From positions 310,001-374,000 of the forward strand of contig JABSPZ010000007.1 of NCBI GenBank assembly GCA_013213785.1: DNA of 64,000 bases. Direction: 5' to 3'. The translations under genes and the position numbers were made by a program. This DNA comes from Henriciella sp. GTDB taxonomy: Bacteria > Pseudomonadota > Alphaproteobacteria > Caulobacterales > Hyphomonadaceae. Positions 26,537 through 35,539 of the stretch are shown here, in pieces; the stretch's first letter is position 1; each line of letters starts with the position of its first letter. Below the pieces are notes generated by a model. It had not been told where the DNA came from and searched no databases. It saw nothing but the letters and a program-made list of their open reading frames with translations.

Positions 26537-27498
26537 TAGCGTCGCTCCTCATACGGCAATGGATCACCAACGACCAAGCCTTGCGGGTTTTGTTCAAGTT
26601 CACGGGTGAGGCGATCAATCCGCGAGATGAGGACCCGGAGTTCCTGCGCCGCGAGGCTTGTCTGCTGGACCGTATCCGAAGCACCACCCTCAACGAGGAG
26701 CATGGCCGCCTCGACCGCTTTGCGGCTCTCGGTGAGCATATCGCTGGCGTCACCCGTGGCGCTGCTGAGCTCACCCACCAAGGCCTTCAACTCAGTATTC
26801 AAGCTCGACAATTCTAAGTCGACTGACTTGGCAACATTGGTCATATCCGCCGACGCGACCGCGAGATTGTCCCCGGCGCGTTCAAGTGAGGCGAGCGTCT
26901 CAATCGCCTGTGCAATCAGAACCTTATCGTCCTCTGACAGGGCTGAAGTAATGTCTCTCACATTGCCGAGGATTTCGCCCATAGCGACGATATTGTCATC
27001 GGTGAGAAGCGTGCTCAGCTGATCAATCGTCATCCCTGCTTGGCCAACGATTTCAGCACCGCCATTGAACAAGGCCGCGAGCGGAGTCTCGCCGGCTTTG
27101 ATTACGGGGACATCTTCATAGGGCGCGGGCAAGAGCGGCCCGGCATCATCGCTGCCAGCGTTAATTTGAATGAAGGTCACACCGGTGATCCCGGCAAAAT
27201 CAATAATCGCCGTGGAGTCGGTTTTCACGGGCGTCGTACGGTCGACGCGAAGGCGCGCCCGCACCATCGATGCGTCGCGGCGGTCAATGCGAACAGTTTC
27301 CACCTCACCGACTTTGATCCCGATATAGCGGACGGACGCCCCCTCTTCGAGCGTGACCGGTCCCGGAAAGACGACGTCATAAATCGAATAGTCGCGATTG
27401 AACTGCGAAGAGCCGAGCCAAAGGGCAAATCCAATCACAGCGGCAGCGGCCATCAAAACGAAGGCTCCGATCAGCGCATAGTTCGCACGTGTTTCCAT
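26536..27498 (-). CDS. MCE/MlaD-family protein
   Basis: Start ATG 27498 (METRANYALIGAFVLMAAAA), overlapping the ATPase stop as TAATG; 320 residues. An N-terminal membrane helix is followed by one MCE domain (VFPGPVTLEEGASVRYIGIK, KVGEVETVRIDRRD). A long amphipathic helical region follows, with repeated heptads (TLASLERAGDNLAVASADMT, DASDMLTESRKAVE), as in single-MCE subunits. It binds lipid in the periplasm for the MlaE-MlaF transporter. Confidence 0.9.
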   Translation of the reverse strand: METRANYALIGAFVLMAAAAVIGFALWLGSSQFNRDYSIYDVVFPGPVTLEEGASVRYIGIKVGEVETVRIDRRDASMVRARLRVDRTTPVKTDSTAIIDFAGITGVTFIQINAGSDDAGPLLPAPYEDVPVIKAGETPLAALFNGGAEIVGQAGMTIDQLSTLLTDDNIVAMGEILGNVRDITSALSEDDKVLIAQAIETLASLERAGDNLAVASADMTNVAKSVDLELSSLNTELKALVGELSSATGDASDMLTESRKAVEAAMLLVEGGASDTVQQTSLAAQELRVLISRIDRLTRELEQNPQGLVVGDPLPYEERR

Positions 27499-28265
27499 TA
27501 TCCGGCTCCCATAATTGCGCCGCGGCCTCTCGGTCCCCCAAAATATTCCTGAATCCAAGGATGGGGTTTACGTCTCAATTCATCCATCGTGCCAATTGCC
27601 AGGATGCGCTTCTCCCCCAGCACCGCGATCCGGTCACATGTGACGGCCAGCGTATCAACATCATGCGTCACCAAAAACACGGTGAGGCCGAGTGATTTTT
27701 GCAAATCTCGGATCAATTGGTCAAATCCAGCGGCCGTAATCGGGTCAAGGCCGGCAGTTGGCTCGTCGAGAAATAGAAGCGGTGGATCAAGCGCCAAAGC
27801 GCGAGCCAAAGCAGCGCGTTTACGCATCCCACCAGAGAGATCAGACGGATATTTGCGCCCGGCCCAGGTCTCTAGCCCCGACATGCGGATCTTCTGATCT
27901 GCGAGTTCTTTCATCAGAGGCAGGGGCAGATCTGTATGCTCTTTCATTGGCACCATCACGTTCTCGCGCACTGTTAGGTTCGAGAACAAAGCCCCATCCT
28001 GGAACATGATGCCCCAGAGCCGTTGCAAGGCCGCATGATCCGCCGATTGCAAGTGGATCACGTCTTCCCCGAACACGTGAACCTCGCCTGCTGAGGGCTG
28101 TTTCAGGCCGATAATAGCGCGCAAGAGAACCGACTTGCCTGCCCCTGACGGACCAATCACGCCCAGGACCTCGCCTTTGCGCATGTCCAAGTCGAGATGC
28201 TCATGCACGATATGGGTATCGTAAGCGGTCCTCAAACCGCGAACTTTAATCGCTAGCTCGGTCAC
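27498..28265 (-). CDS. MlaF-type ABC transporter ATPase
   Basis: A 255-residue ATP-binding subunit with Walker A GPSGAGKSVLL near residue 39, signature LSGGMRKRAALARALA, Walker B LLFLDEPTAGLDP and the switch histidine in VTHDVDT. The LSGGM signature and DPITA after Walker B are usual for the MCE-associated MlaF group. It powers lipid transport with the MlaE permease encoded just upstream (4-base overlap) and the MlaD protein downstream. Confidence 0.93.
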   Translation of the reverse strand: MTELAIKVRGLRTAYDTHIVHEHLDLDMRKGEVLGVIGPSGAGKSVLLRAIIGLKQPSAGEVHVFGEDVIHLQSADHAALQRLWGIMFQDGALFSNLTVRENVMVPMKEHTDLPLPLMKELADQKIRMSGLETWAGRKYPSDLSGGMRKRAALARALALDPPLLFLDEPTAGLDPITAAGFDQLIRDLQKSLGLTVFLVTHDVDTLAVTCDRIAVLGEKRILAIGTMDELRRKPHPWIQEYFGGPRGRGAIMGAG

Positions 28266-29416
28266 AGGCCCATCTCCATGTAGAAAATGGCGAACAGCGC
28301 ATCGATGACGATAATTGCAAACAACGCCTGTACGACGGATTTCGTCGTATGGTGCCCGAGCGATTGAACGCTGCCCCCGACTTCCAAACCTTGGCGGCAG
28401 CCGATCAATGCGATCGCGAGGCCAAAGATCGGGGCTTTCGACATCCCGATCCAGAACTGATTAATCGGCACATTGTCCTGAAGGCGGTTGAAGAAGACGG
28501 TTGGGTTGATGTCGAGCACCAGCCAACCAACAGCCATGCCCCCGGCGATCGCGGTCAGCATACCAATAAAGGTCAGCACCGGCACCATAATCATCATGGC
28601 AAGCACGCGCGGCGCGACAATCACTTGCATGGGATCGAGCCCGAGAGTCTGCATCGCATCAACCTCTTGGCGCATTTTCATCGCACCAATTTGCGCCGTG
28701 AACGCAGAGTTCGTGCGCCCCGCAATGATGATCGCAACAAGAACGCCGCCCAATTCGCGTAAGACCCCAAACCCAACCAGCTCGACGACAAAGATCGTTG
28801 CTCCGAATTGAGAGAGCGTCGTCGCGCCGATGAACGCGACCACCATGCCAACAAAGAAACTTAAGAACGCAATGATTGGAACCGCATCGAGCCCGGCATC
28901 TTCCATCACCGCGACCAGCGCCGTCCACCGCATCTTAGCTGGGCGCAGGATCGCCGCCGAAAGCGCGACCAACGTCCCGCCAAGGAAAGACAGGGTTTCT
29001 AGAGACTCATGCCATAAATGCTCGGCGCCCCGGCCCGTGCGCTCCAACAGATCGACAAACCCATGCCCCTCTTCATGAACCGGCGGAGCATGCTCTTCCT
29101 GAGTGGCAAGCACCCGCGCCTGATGCAGCAAATCCAGGGCTTCGGGCTCGGCGCCAATAATCTCTGGCGAGGACGGCGCAAAGCTTCGAAGGGCGCGGTC
29201 CGCCAAGTAGGCGCCCGTCGTGTCCATTCTTTCCAGCTCGCTGAGGTCCAGCTCAGCAAGCGCATCAGAGCCGTGCGCGTCAGACAGGTGCTTTAGCTGC
29301 CCATCGAGTTTTCCGAGCGCTGTAACCACCCAAGCGCCGCGCAGCACTAGCCGCGGACGCGCCCCTCCAAGATACTCAAAAGAGGGCGAAAAAGATGGAT
29401 CGCTCGATTTCGACAC
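28262..29416 (-). CDS. MlaE-family permease with N-terminal STAS-like domain
   Basis: A 384-residue protein starting at GTG 29416 with AAGG 7 bases upstream. Residues 1-110 form a STAS-like soluble domain (ALAELDLSELERMDTTGAYL), and the rest is the MlaE permease with five or six spans and the conserved loop RELGGVLVAIIIAGRTNSAF and EVDAMQTLGLDP. STAS fused to MlaE is common in alphaproteobacteria. It overlaps mlaF by ATGA and is the first gene of the four-gene lipid transport operon, divergent from the dgcA-like gene. Confidence 0.92.
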   Translation of the reverse strand: MSKSSDPSFSPSFEYLGGARPRLVLRGAWVVTALGKLDGQLKHLSDAHGSDALAELDLSELERMDTTGAYLADRALRSFAPSSPEIIGAEPEALDLLHQARVLATQEEHAPPVHEEGHGFVDLLERTGRGAEHLWHESLETLSFLGGTLVALSAAILRPAKMRWTALVAVMEDAGLDAVPIIAFLSFFVGMVVAFIGATTLSQFGATIFVVELVGFGVLRELGGVLVAIIIAGRTNSAFTAQIGAMKMRQEVDAMQTLGLDPMQVIVAPRVLAMMIMVPVLTFIGMLTAIAGGMAVGWLVLDINPTVFFNRLQDNVPINQFWIGMSKAPIFGLAIALIGCRQGLEVGGSVQSLGHHTTKSVVQALFAIIVIDALFAIFYMEMGL

Positions 29417-29496
29417 TATTTACCTTAACCCACCAGCGTTTAAGACAGCCCCCAAAGCGTCATTCAAATTTTACCATTCCGGCAAAGACTTCATCC

Positions 29497-30474
29497 ATGC
29501 GCCAGATGACCATCACCCCTGTGTCTTCGCCGTTAAAAGCGGCCTTTGCAATCTCTCGCGGCTCGAAAACCACGGCCGAAACGGTCCTGGTCGAGATCCG
29601 CGAAGGCGAGCATGTCGGGCGCGGGGAATGCGTTCCTTATGCGCGATACAAGGAAAGCCGGGTCAGCGTCGTCGCGCAACTCTCTGGTATCGAACGCGAT
29701 ATCCAAGAGGGACTCACCCGTCAGGACTTGCAAAGGCGTCTCCCGGCAGGGGCCGCGAAATGCGCCGCCGATTGTGCGCTTTGGGACCTGGAATCCAAGC
29801 TCACGGGCACGCCCGTCTGGGAGCTTGCGGGCCTGCCAGAGCCGAAGCCTCTCCCAACCACGATGACGATTAGTTTGGATGAGCCCGAGGTCATGGCCGA
29901 GGCCGCGAAGGCAACCCACGCCAAAATTCTAAAACTCAAGCTGGGCGGGCCGGATGACATTGTCCGCGTCGAAGCCGTGCGCCGAGCGAGACCGGACGCG
30001 AAACTCGTACTTGATGGCAATGAAGGGCTCGATCCTGCCGAGTTTCCAACTCTGGCGGCAAAAGCTGCAGATCTTGGTGTGGTGCTGATTGAGCAACCTT
30101 TTCCAGCAGGCGACGATGACGCTCTTACCCGTCGCCCCGGCCACGTCGCAATCTGCGCAGATGAAAGCATGCACACGCGCGGCGACGTGCAAGCCCTCGC
30201 CAAAAAATATGATGCGATCAATATCAAGCTCGACAAAGCGGGCGGCCTGACCGAGGGCCTGCGGATTATGAAAGAAGCCAAACGCTGCGGCATGAGCACA
30301 ATGGTCGGCTGTATGGTCGCGGGATCGATCAGCATGGCGCCTGCGATTTTACTCGGACAGGAAGCCGATTTGATTGATTTGGACGGCCCGCTCTGGCTGG
30401 AAAAAGATGTCCCACACAAGCTGCGATACCATGATGGCACCGTCTCTCCGCCAAGCCGAGAGCTTTGGGGTTAA
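29497..30474 (+). CDS. dgcA: Enolase-superfamily dipeptide epimerase / DgcA-like racemase
   Basis: Start near ATG 29497 (a second ATG at 29506 is possible), about 325 residues. It has the muconate-lactonizing-enzyme fold: a lid domain, then a barrel with KILKLKLGG (catalytic KxK), LDGNEGLD, LIEQPFPAGDDD, CADESMHTRGD (metal Asp/Glu ligands) and NIKLDKAGGLTEGLRI. This subgroup epimerises L-Ala-D/L-Glu dipeptides or racemises N-acetyl-D-glutamate. DgcA is the likely alphaproteobacterial assignment. No DgcN partner is seen here. It is divergent from the Mla operon across 80 bp. Confidence 0.75.
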   Translation: MRQMTITPVSSPLKAAFAISRGSKTTAETVLVEIREGEHVGRGECVPYARYKESRVSVVAQLSGIERDIQEGLTRQDLQRRLPAGAAKCAADCALWDLESKLTGTPVWELAGLPEPKPLPTTMTISLDEPEVMAEAAKATHAKILKLKLGGPDDIVRVEAVRRARPDAKLVLDGNEGLDPAEFPTLAAKAADLGVVLIEQPFPAGDDDALTRRPGHVAICADESMHTRGDVQALAKKYDAINIKLDKAGGLTEGLRIMKEAKRCGMSTMVGCMVAGSISMAPAILLGQEADLIDLDGPLWLEKDVPHKLRYHDGTVSPPSRELWG

Positions 30475-30569
30475 ACGCGAATTCTATTTCTCAAATCGCA
30501 AGAATCGGATGGCTATCGTCGAAGAATGTACCCAGGCAGGGTCTGCCTTAGAATAGAGGAATGGTCCTT

Positions 30570-30914
30570 ATGAGCGGTTTTGCGAACACCCCAGAGCCCC
30601 CTTATTACGCGGTCATCTTCACGAGTACGCTCGGAGATGACGACAATGGCTATGATGCGATGGGTCAGGCCATGGTGGACCTGGCCCAGCACCAACCTGG
30701 CTTCCTCGGCATCGAAACCACGCGCGGCGCTGATGGGCTCGGTATGACAGTGTCATATTGGAAAGATGAGGCCAGCATTCAGGCCTGGAAAGCGCAGTCT
30801 CAACACATGCTGGCGCAGAAGAATGGCATTGAACGATGGTATTCCCACTATGAGCTTCGCGTCGCCAAAATCGAACGCGCTTATAGCGGTCCATACGGAC
30901 GCAGCGTCGGCTAG
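30570..30914 (+). CDS. Antibiotic biosynthesis monooxygenase (ABM) family protein
   Basis: The ATG at 30570 is preferred because GAGGA lies 9 bases upstream; an ATG at 30561 is too close to it. The 114-residue product has the dimeric ferredoxin-like ABM fold: YYAVIFTSTLGDDDNGYDAM, then QPGFLGIETTRGADGLGMTV, and YWKDEASIQAWKAQSQHMLA. Members degrade heme or small aromatic compounds or have unknown roles. It overlaps the convergent methyltransferase pseudogene by 4 bp. Confidence 0.8.
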   Translation: MSGFANTPEPPYYAVIFTSTLGDDDNGYDAMGQAMVDLAQHQPGFLGIETTRGADGLGMTVSYWKDEASIQAWKAQSQHMLAQKNGIERWYSHYELRVAKIERAYSGPYGRSVG

Positions 30915-31693
30915 ATCGGGTCCGCCGTGATCACATAATCAGACCCATGCGCCAAACCCTTCTCGGTCGCGATCAGGGCCAATGCCTCATTGCGCAAAGC
31001 TTCGCCCCAGTCTGAAAGCGCTTGCGCTGCGTTTCGATCTCGAACGCGTTTGAGTGCAGCGAGGCTGAGGTCAATCTGTGTACGGACAAACCGTTCTTTG
31101 TAGCGTGTCGGAAAGTGTTTGATGCCGCGCGGTTTGAATCCAGATCGGGTTAACTGATCGAGCACCCAGGCCGATGGATACTAGCGATATGGCAGCTCAC
31201 CAGATAGGAGCAAGCAAGCATCACGAAAGCGGCCAATTTGCCAGACCAAACGCCCCGCTTCTGTCGAAGGCTCATTCTCCGGCACATATGGCTCCGCGCC
31301 CGTGATATAGAGGACCTTCCCCGTCACAGGGCGTAGGCGCGCAAACAAATTGGGTTGGAAGTAAGGCGCAAACCCTTCAACCGCGCCGAGCAAATAGTCC
31401 GCCAAGACCGTATCGTAGACCTCGCGTTTCAACAGATCGGCTTTCGCCCAATTGCCGAGCAGAATTTGATCTTGGGGTCGGCGGAGACCATCGGTCGCCT
31501 CACGCATCCTCTCCGCGTCTCGCGGCGCACCCGTAACAGCCGTCCATCGCGCCGTGTCGAGCTGTGCCACCAAGCTCAGCGAATGCACCCCAGATCCGGC
31601 ATCCAAAAAAGATCCCCAGGGACGTTGATCTTGTTCGTCCTCGATGTGTGAGAAGAACTTAGATGGCCGAACTTTTTTTACAGGGCGTGTCAT
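30911..31693 (-). pseudogene. SAM-dependent methyltransferase split by an in-frame TAG
   Basis: One continuous frame of about 260 codons is broken by a single TAG at 31181-31183, leaving a 170-residue front part and a tail that could restart at GTG 31165. The front has motif I (FLDAGSGVHSLSLVAQ) and a class I methyltransferase layout. The tail (DQLTRSGFKPRGIKHFPTRY, DRNAAQALSDWGEAL) continues it in the same frame without any shift. One base change would restore the gene (for example TAG from CAG or GAG). It overlaps the DoxX gene by 4 bp. A sequencing error is possible, but a neighbouring gene has the same kind of lesion. Confidence 0.75.
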
Positions 31694-32091
31694 TCGGCCG
31701 ACGGCTCCACGCGGGCCGGTTCTGTTGTGTTTGGCCGCGAGTCCGTGCGCCAGAGAAACAGGCCTAATCCGATCAATCCAAATTGCACCAGAATGCGGAT
31801 CGATGCCGCGACCGGAACCTCAAAGACAGGGTCTGGCCGAAAGAAATCCCAGACGTGAAGCGGCAAGAAACCGACACACAGTATCGCAAAACAGAGACCG
31901 GCGACCGCTCTTAATTTTGGAACTAAAATCGCGGCTCCAATCGCGATCTCGATCACACCGGACGCGTAAACCACCGCCAGTTTTGGAAACATATATGGGA
32001 CGATTTGAAAGAAGAATTCCGGTGTCACCAGATGCGCAACGCCGCCTACAAGCATCCAAAGCGCAATGATAGAGATCGCAAAAATACGCAT
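31690..32091 (-). CDS. DoxX-family membrane protein
   Basis: Start ATG 32091 (MRIFAISIIALWMLVGGVAH) with GGAGAG upstream, 133 residues. Four hydrophobic helices follow the DoxX/DUF pattern, with FFFQIVPYMFPKLAVVYASG and IEIAIGAAILVP. DoxX proteins are small membrane proteins associated with quinone or thiosulfate redox chemistry. The function here is unknown. The gene is intact although its neighbours on both sides carry nonsense codons. Confidence 0.75.
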   Translation of the reverse strand: MRIFAISIIALWMLVGGVAHLVTPEFFFQIVPYMFPKLAVVYASGVIEIAIGAAILVPKLRAVAGLCFAILCVGFLPLHVWDFFRPDPVFEVPVAASIRILVQFGLIGLGLFLWRTDSRPNTTEPARVEPSAE

Positions 32092-32259
32092 AGAGACTCT
32101 CCGGTAATCTTGATCAGCGTTAGACGGCCGACGTGACATCCCGTGTAGCGACGTCATTCGCAATCGCAAAGCCACCAGAGTGATTTGAGCAACTTATATC
32201 TCGTTCAAATTCATGGCATATTGGACTTGAAAGAATGCATTCGATCAGAGGGGCGTTTC

Positions 32260-32700
32260 ATGCTCGATCTCATTATCAGCGGACTCTTTTTGGCAAATGC
32301 GATCTTGTACGGATTGGGGTTTGTCGCGTTTTATCTTCGTCGGGACGTGTTCGCCAAAGTTGTTGTTCCCATCCAAGCTGATCGCATAAATTCAGCGTAT
32401 GAAGCGGTGATAGAGTCAGGGCGCTTCATGGGCGGCTTTAATTTTGCGCTATCCGCATAGAATATCGCTTTGTTCTTCAATGTCGGAGGTCTCGAAACAC
32501 CGGCTCAACTATCTCTTATTCTGGCGTTCAACGCATTGGCGCACGGGTCGCAATTTTTTGGAAATGTTCCGATGGCGCTTAAAAATATGCGGGGCGGCGG
32601 ACTCTGGAATGTGTTCAAGGGCGTGATGTTGCAGATTTTTGTGTTCGACTTTGTTTTGATGGTCGGGAATTTCTGGATGGCCCTAGCGCTCTTGGTTTAG
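32260..32700 (+). pseudogene. Small multi-span membrane protein interrupted by in-frame TAG
   Basis: From ATG 32260 (GAGGGG ribosome site) to the stop at 32700 there is one open frame of about 147 codons except for TAG at 32458-32460. Text on both sides fits one protein of about four membrane helices (LIISGLFLANAILYGLGFVA before; LFFNVGGLETPAQLSLILAF and VFDFVLMVGNFWMALALL after). No family is recognised. As with the methyltransferase 0.6 kb away, one substitution would restore it. A genuine truncated product of 66 residues is also possible. Confidence 0.65.
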
Positions 32701-32726
32701 ATCCGCCGTCAGATCGATAAGCGCCG

Positions 32727-33581
32727 CTAGGCGTCCGTCAGAGCCTGCTGAACACTTGCGCGATAAGACCGGCTCGCTTGCTGCTCACTGCCATCCTCGA
32801 GCACGATAGAGGCGCTTCCATCTCCATTTGGGTGCAGAGCCTTGATATCGGATTTGTGCACGATGCAGGACCGGTGAATACGGATATGATTCTGCCCCGC
32901 CGCTGCGAGGAGCTGCTCCAGGTCTGACAGCGTCATCCGAACCAGGAGTTCTTTATTCGCAAGTTGGATCTCGACATAATTCGCCGCCGATTTCGCCAGA
33001 CGCACATCCTCCGCATCCACAACATAAATCCGCCCCCCAGATGTGAGCGTCAGACGCCCGCTTTCCTTCGCCTCGGCCTGACGGCCTTCTTTATTGAGGC
33101 GTTGCCGGGCGACAAAACGGCCAAACCAAAAAATCGAGGTCAGTAGCAGGAACGTATAAGCGTCTTTCTGTAGCTCATAGAACCAGATGAGGGGCTGATC
33201 GAGCCCGAAAACATAGGGTCCATCAAAGAGGATCGGCCATCCGGTCTTCCGAAGGGCAACCATGGCAAGGACGTGAAGCGTTCCAAAGATCAGAAAACCG
33301 ATCGCGAACCCAAAAACGGATCTCTTCCAGGACTCTGTCGTCAGCGGAAACCGCGTCAGCAATGCCGGAACAATCAAGGCCAGCAACGCGACGATGATAT
33401 GACTGGTCAGTTGGGTGAACCAAAACACGAGCGCGGGCTCGCTGCTCCCGGTTCGGACGGCATCAATTTGTGTGGACGTAGAAAGCGTGATCCAGGACAG
33501 GAATGTGAACGCAAGAACCAGTTTGTAGCTGGTCCGGTCGGCCTGCTTTTCAGCCGCAATATCCTCAGAGATCACACTCAT
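32727..33581 (-). CDS. LytTR-family transcriptional regulator with membrane N-terminus
   Basis: Start ATG 33581 (MSVISEDIAAEKQADRTSYK), 284 residues. The first two-thirds hold four membrane helices, and the last 100 residues are a LytTR DNA-binding domain (GGRIYVVDAEDVRLAKSAAN, then IRIHRSCIVHKSDIKALHPN). Membrane-bound LytTR regulators sense an envelope signal and bind short direct repeats. Exactly such repeats lie in the 183-bp gap before the divergent acyltransferase gene at 33765. That gene and the membrane protein at 35070 are plausible targets. Confidence 0.85.
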   Translation of the reverse strand: MSVISEDIAAEKQADRTSYKLVLAFTFLSWITLSTSTQIDAVRTGSSEPALVFWFTQLTSHIIVALLALIVPALLTRFPLTTESWKRSVFGFAIGFLIFGTLHVLAMVALRKTGWPILFDGPYVFGLDQPLIWFYELQKDAYTFLLLTSIFWFGRFVARQRLNKEGRQAEAKESGRLTLTSGGRIYVVDAEDVRLAKSAANYVEIQLANKELLVRMTLSDLEQLLAAAGQNHIRIHRSCIVHKSDIKALHPNGDGSASIVLEDGSEQQASRSYRASVQQALTDA

Positions 33582-33632
33582 AGTTTGCCTATGCCGTGTC
33601 TTGAATGAAGTTCGCAAGTAGGCCCTATCTGA

Positions 33633-33713
33633 ATTTCATCCCAGCCTGCTGTATTTCGTCCCAAACGCGCTCCATTCATCCCACCCACCTGTCACAGACC
33701 CCATTTGGGATGA
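33633..33713. promoter_or_regulatory. Candidate LytTR operator: three 11-bp direct repeats, 20-bp period
   Basis: The words ATTTCATCCCA (33633-33643), ATTTCGTCCCA (33653-33663) and CATTCATCCCA (33673-33683) recur at an exact 20-bp start-to-start spacing. An inverted copy TGGGATGA is at 33706-33713. This lies between a LytTR regulator and its divergent neighbour. LytTR proteins are known to bind paired short direct repeats about two helical turns apart, so the spacing fits. The assignment is inference from spacing and context. Confidence 0.6.
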
Positions 33714-33764
33714 CGGGAAACGCCCGGCTGTCGATAGTTATCAGATCGAAAAGGAGACCGCCAA

Positions 33765-34961
33765 ATGTCGTCAGTTCAACAGCGCCGTTATGATCTAGAT
33801 TGGTTGCGCATCCTCGCGTTCGGACTTCTGATTTTTTATCATATAGGGATGTTCTTTGTGAGCTGGGACTTTCACGTGAAGAGCGTTCACTCGGGCCCGG
33901 TCATCGAACCGGCGATGAAGCTGGTCAATCCATGGCGTATGACGGTCTTGTTTCTGATCTCCGGGGTCGCTTTGCGGTTTGCAATGGACAAAGCCCCCCT
34001 CGGTCATTTTGCGTGGGCCCGGTTCTGGAGACTCTTCCTACCTCTGGTCTTTGGCGTGCTTGTCATTGTGGCGCCGCAGTCTTGGTTGGAACTGTTGGAA
34101 AAAGGGGAAACCCAAGCCGGCTTTTTGTTCTTTTACGGGGACTACCTCTCCGCCAGCACGGACTATTCCATCATACTGCCGACCTGGAACCACCTTTGGT
34201 ATGTCGCCTATCTGATCATTTACACGTTCATATTGATCGCGCTTTACCCCCTCGTGACGCGGCTTTCGCGCGCCATCGGTCCTCTTACGTCTCGCTCACC
34301 GCTGCTGTTTCTTGCGGTTGCCCTTGTGCCCGTTGTCCTCTTCGCCCTGCACGATCTCTGGCTGGAAGATGTGTTCCCTTCGACGCATGCGCTGGTCGAT
34401 GATTGGGGAAATCACGCACTCTATTTCCCGTTCTTGCTGATCGCATTTCTGGCGGCAAAGTCAGAGCGCATCTGGGCAATCATGGACCGGTTCTACAAAC
34501 CAGCGATTGTTCTCGCTATAACACTCGCGGCTTGGCAGCTTTTTGTGTGGTCGCTGAGTGAAGCCGACATTGCTGATGTTCCATTCCTCGAGCTCATCGC
34601 GCTAGTCCACATGATGGTCGAGCCCATCTATGCCTGGGCATGCATCCTGGTCGCGTTTGGTCTGGTTCGACGTTTTGCAAACCGGCCCAGCAAAGCGCTC
34701 AGCTATATGACCGAAGCGATTTTCCCATGGTATATTTTGCATCAGACCTTCATCGTGATCTTCGGGTTTTGGCTGACGCGCCAGGGGCTCTCACCGATGC
34801 TGGAATTTGGACTGATAACGGTACTGACGTTCGCCAGTTGCCACTTGGTCCACGAATACATCATCCGCAGATCTGGGGTCTTACGCCCGCTATTTGGTTT
34901 GAAGGCACGTGACAGCGCGAAGGACCGCTTGATTTCTAGGGCAGCGACGGGATCAGCCTAA
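33765..34961 (+). CDS. Acyltransferase family 3 membrane protein
   Basis: A 398-residue polytopic protein of about ten helices. The start region RRYDLDWLRILAFGLLIFYH places the conserved Arg/His pair of the acyltransferase-3 (OafA/MdoC) family on helix 1. LVNPWRMTVLFLISGVALRF and FPWYILHQTFIVIFGFWLT match the MdoC-like subgroup that modifies glucans or lipopolysaccharide with acyl or succinyl groups. The acceptor is unknown. It lies divergent from the LytTR regulator behind the repeat array and is probably under its control. Confidence 0.85.
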   Translation: MSSVQQRRYDLDWLRILAFGLLIFYHIGMFFVSWDFHVKSVHSGPVIEPAMKLVNPWRMTVLFLISGVALRFAMDKAPLGHFAWARFWRLFLPLVFGVLVIVAPQSWLELLEKGETQAGFLFFYGDYLSASTDYSIILPTWNHLWYVAYLIIYTFILIALYPLVTRLSRAIGPLTSRSPLLFLAVALVPVVLFALHDLWLEDVFPSTHALVDDWGNHALYFPFLLIAFLAAKSERIWAIMDRFYKPAIVLAITLAAWQLFVWSLSEADIADVPFLELIALVHMMVEPIYAWACILVAFGLVRRFANRPSKALSYMTEAIFPWYILHQTFIVIFGFWLTRQGLSPMLEFGLITVLTFASCHLVHEYIIRRSGVLRPLFGLKARDSAKDRLISRAATGSA

Positions 34962-35069
34962 ACAGGCACGGTGCACTGACATGGCCGCCTGCAAGTTGGG
35001 ACAATGACCCCAGATATTGTTCCAGCTTCTGTTCCTTGCTTAGTTGGGCTGGGAAGCGAGGAGGCAGCC

Positions 35070-35501
35070 ATGACCGATTTCGAAATCGTCAATCAGATTA
35101 CGGATACGATGAGCTTATTTCTGCAGGGGTTCGGTTTGTTGAGCTCTGTGATTTTTGCCTACATCACCGGCGCATTTTATTTTCTCCACCGCGCCCCGTT
35201 CTTCACAAAGCTTGTCTCGTTTCTGTTCCTCGTGTTCGCGGCGACCTTCATCCTGATCAATATGCTTGGCGCGTTTTATCACTATATGGCGCTGGCCGAT
35301 CAGGTGGATCAACAAGTCGCTCAGGGGTCCGTTTCGCTGCTGATTGAGGCGGTTCAAACAGGGCGGACACGCCCTATGGCCATCGGTGGCTTATGGACCG
35401 TTGGACCCGTGATTATGGGAACGCTGGCAATGTGCTTTTGGATGACCTTCTTCTGGGCCCCTCCAAAATCCGAGAAGTCAGATACAGATTCAGAGAGCTA
35501 A
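35070..35501 (+). CDS. Hypothetical membrane protein, three spans
   Basis: Start ATG 35070 with an excellent GAGGAGG site; 143 residues. Three hydrophobic segments are seen (GFGLLSSVIFAYITGAFYFL, LVSFLFLVFAATFILINML, GPVIMGTLAMCFWMTFF) and a charged tail KSEKSDTDSES. No family is recognised. It lies 108 bp downstream of the acyltransferase, and the IS30 element is inserted 43 bp past its stop. Confidence 0.7.
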   Translation: MTDFEIVNQITDTMSLFLQGFGLLSSVIFAYITGAFYFLHRAPFFTKLVSFLFLVFAATFILINMLGAFYHYMALADQVDQQVAQGSVSLLIEAVQTGRTRPMAIGGLWTVGPVIMGTLAMCFWMTFFWAPPKSEKSDTDSES

Positions 35502-35539
35502 ACCTGCTTCAGCGTGAGCGTCCGAAAACGCCTGCCGAT

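Noticed and set aside
30911-31165. 84-codon frame as an independent gene
   Set aside because: Reads as the C-terminal part of the upstream methyltransferase in the same frame, and GTG 31165 has no good ribosome site.
31181-32460. Reassigned or suppressed TAG codon as an explanation for the two interrupted genes
   Set aside because: TAG ends many intact genes in the window in the usual place (for example 16975, 17986, 25955, 44944), so a genetic-code change is not supported.
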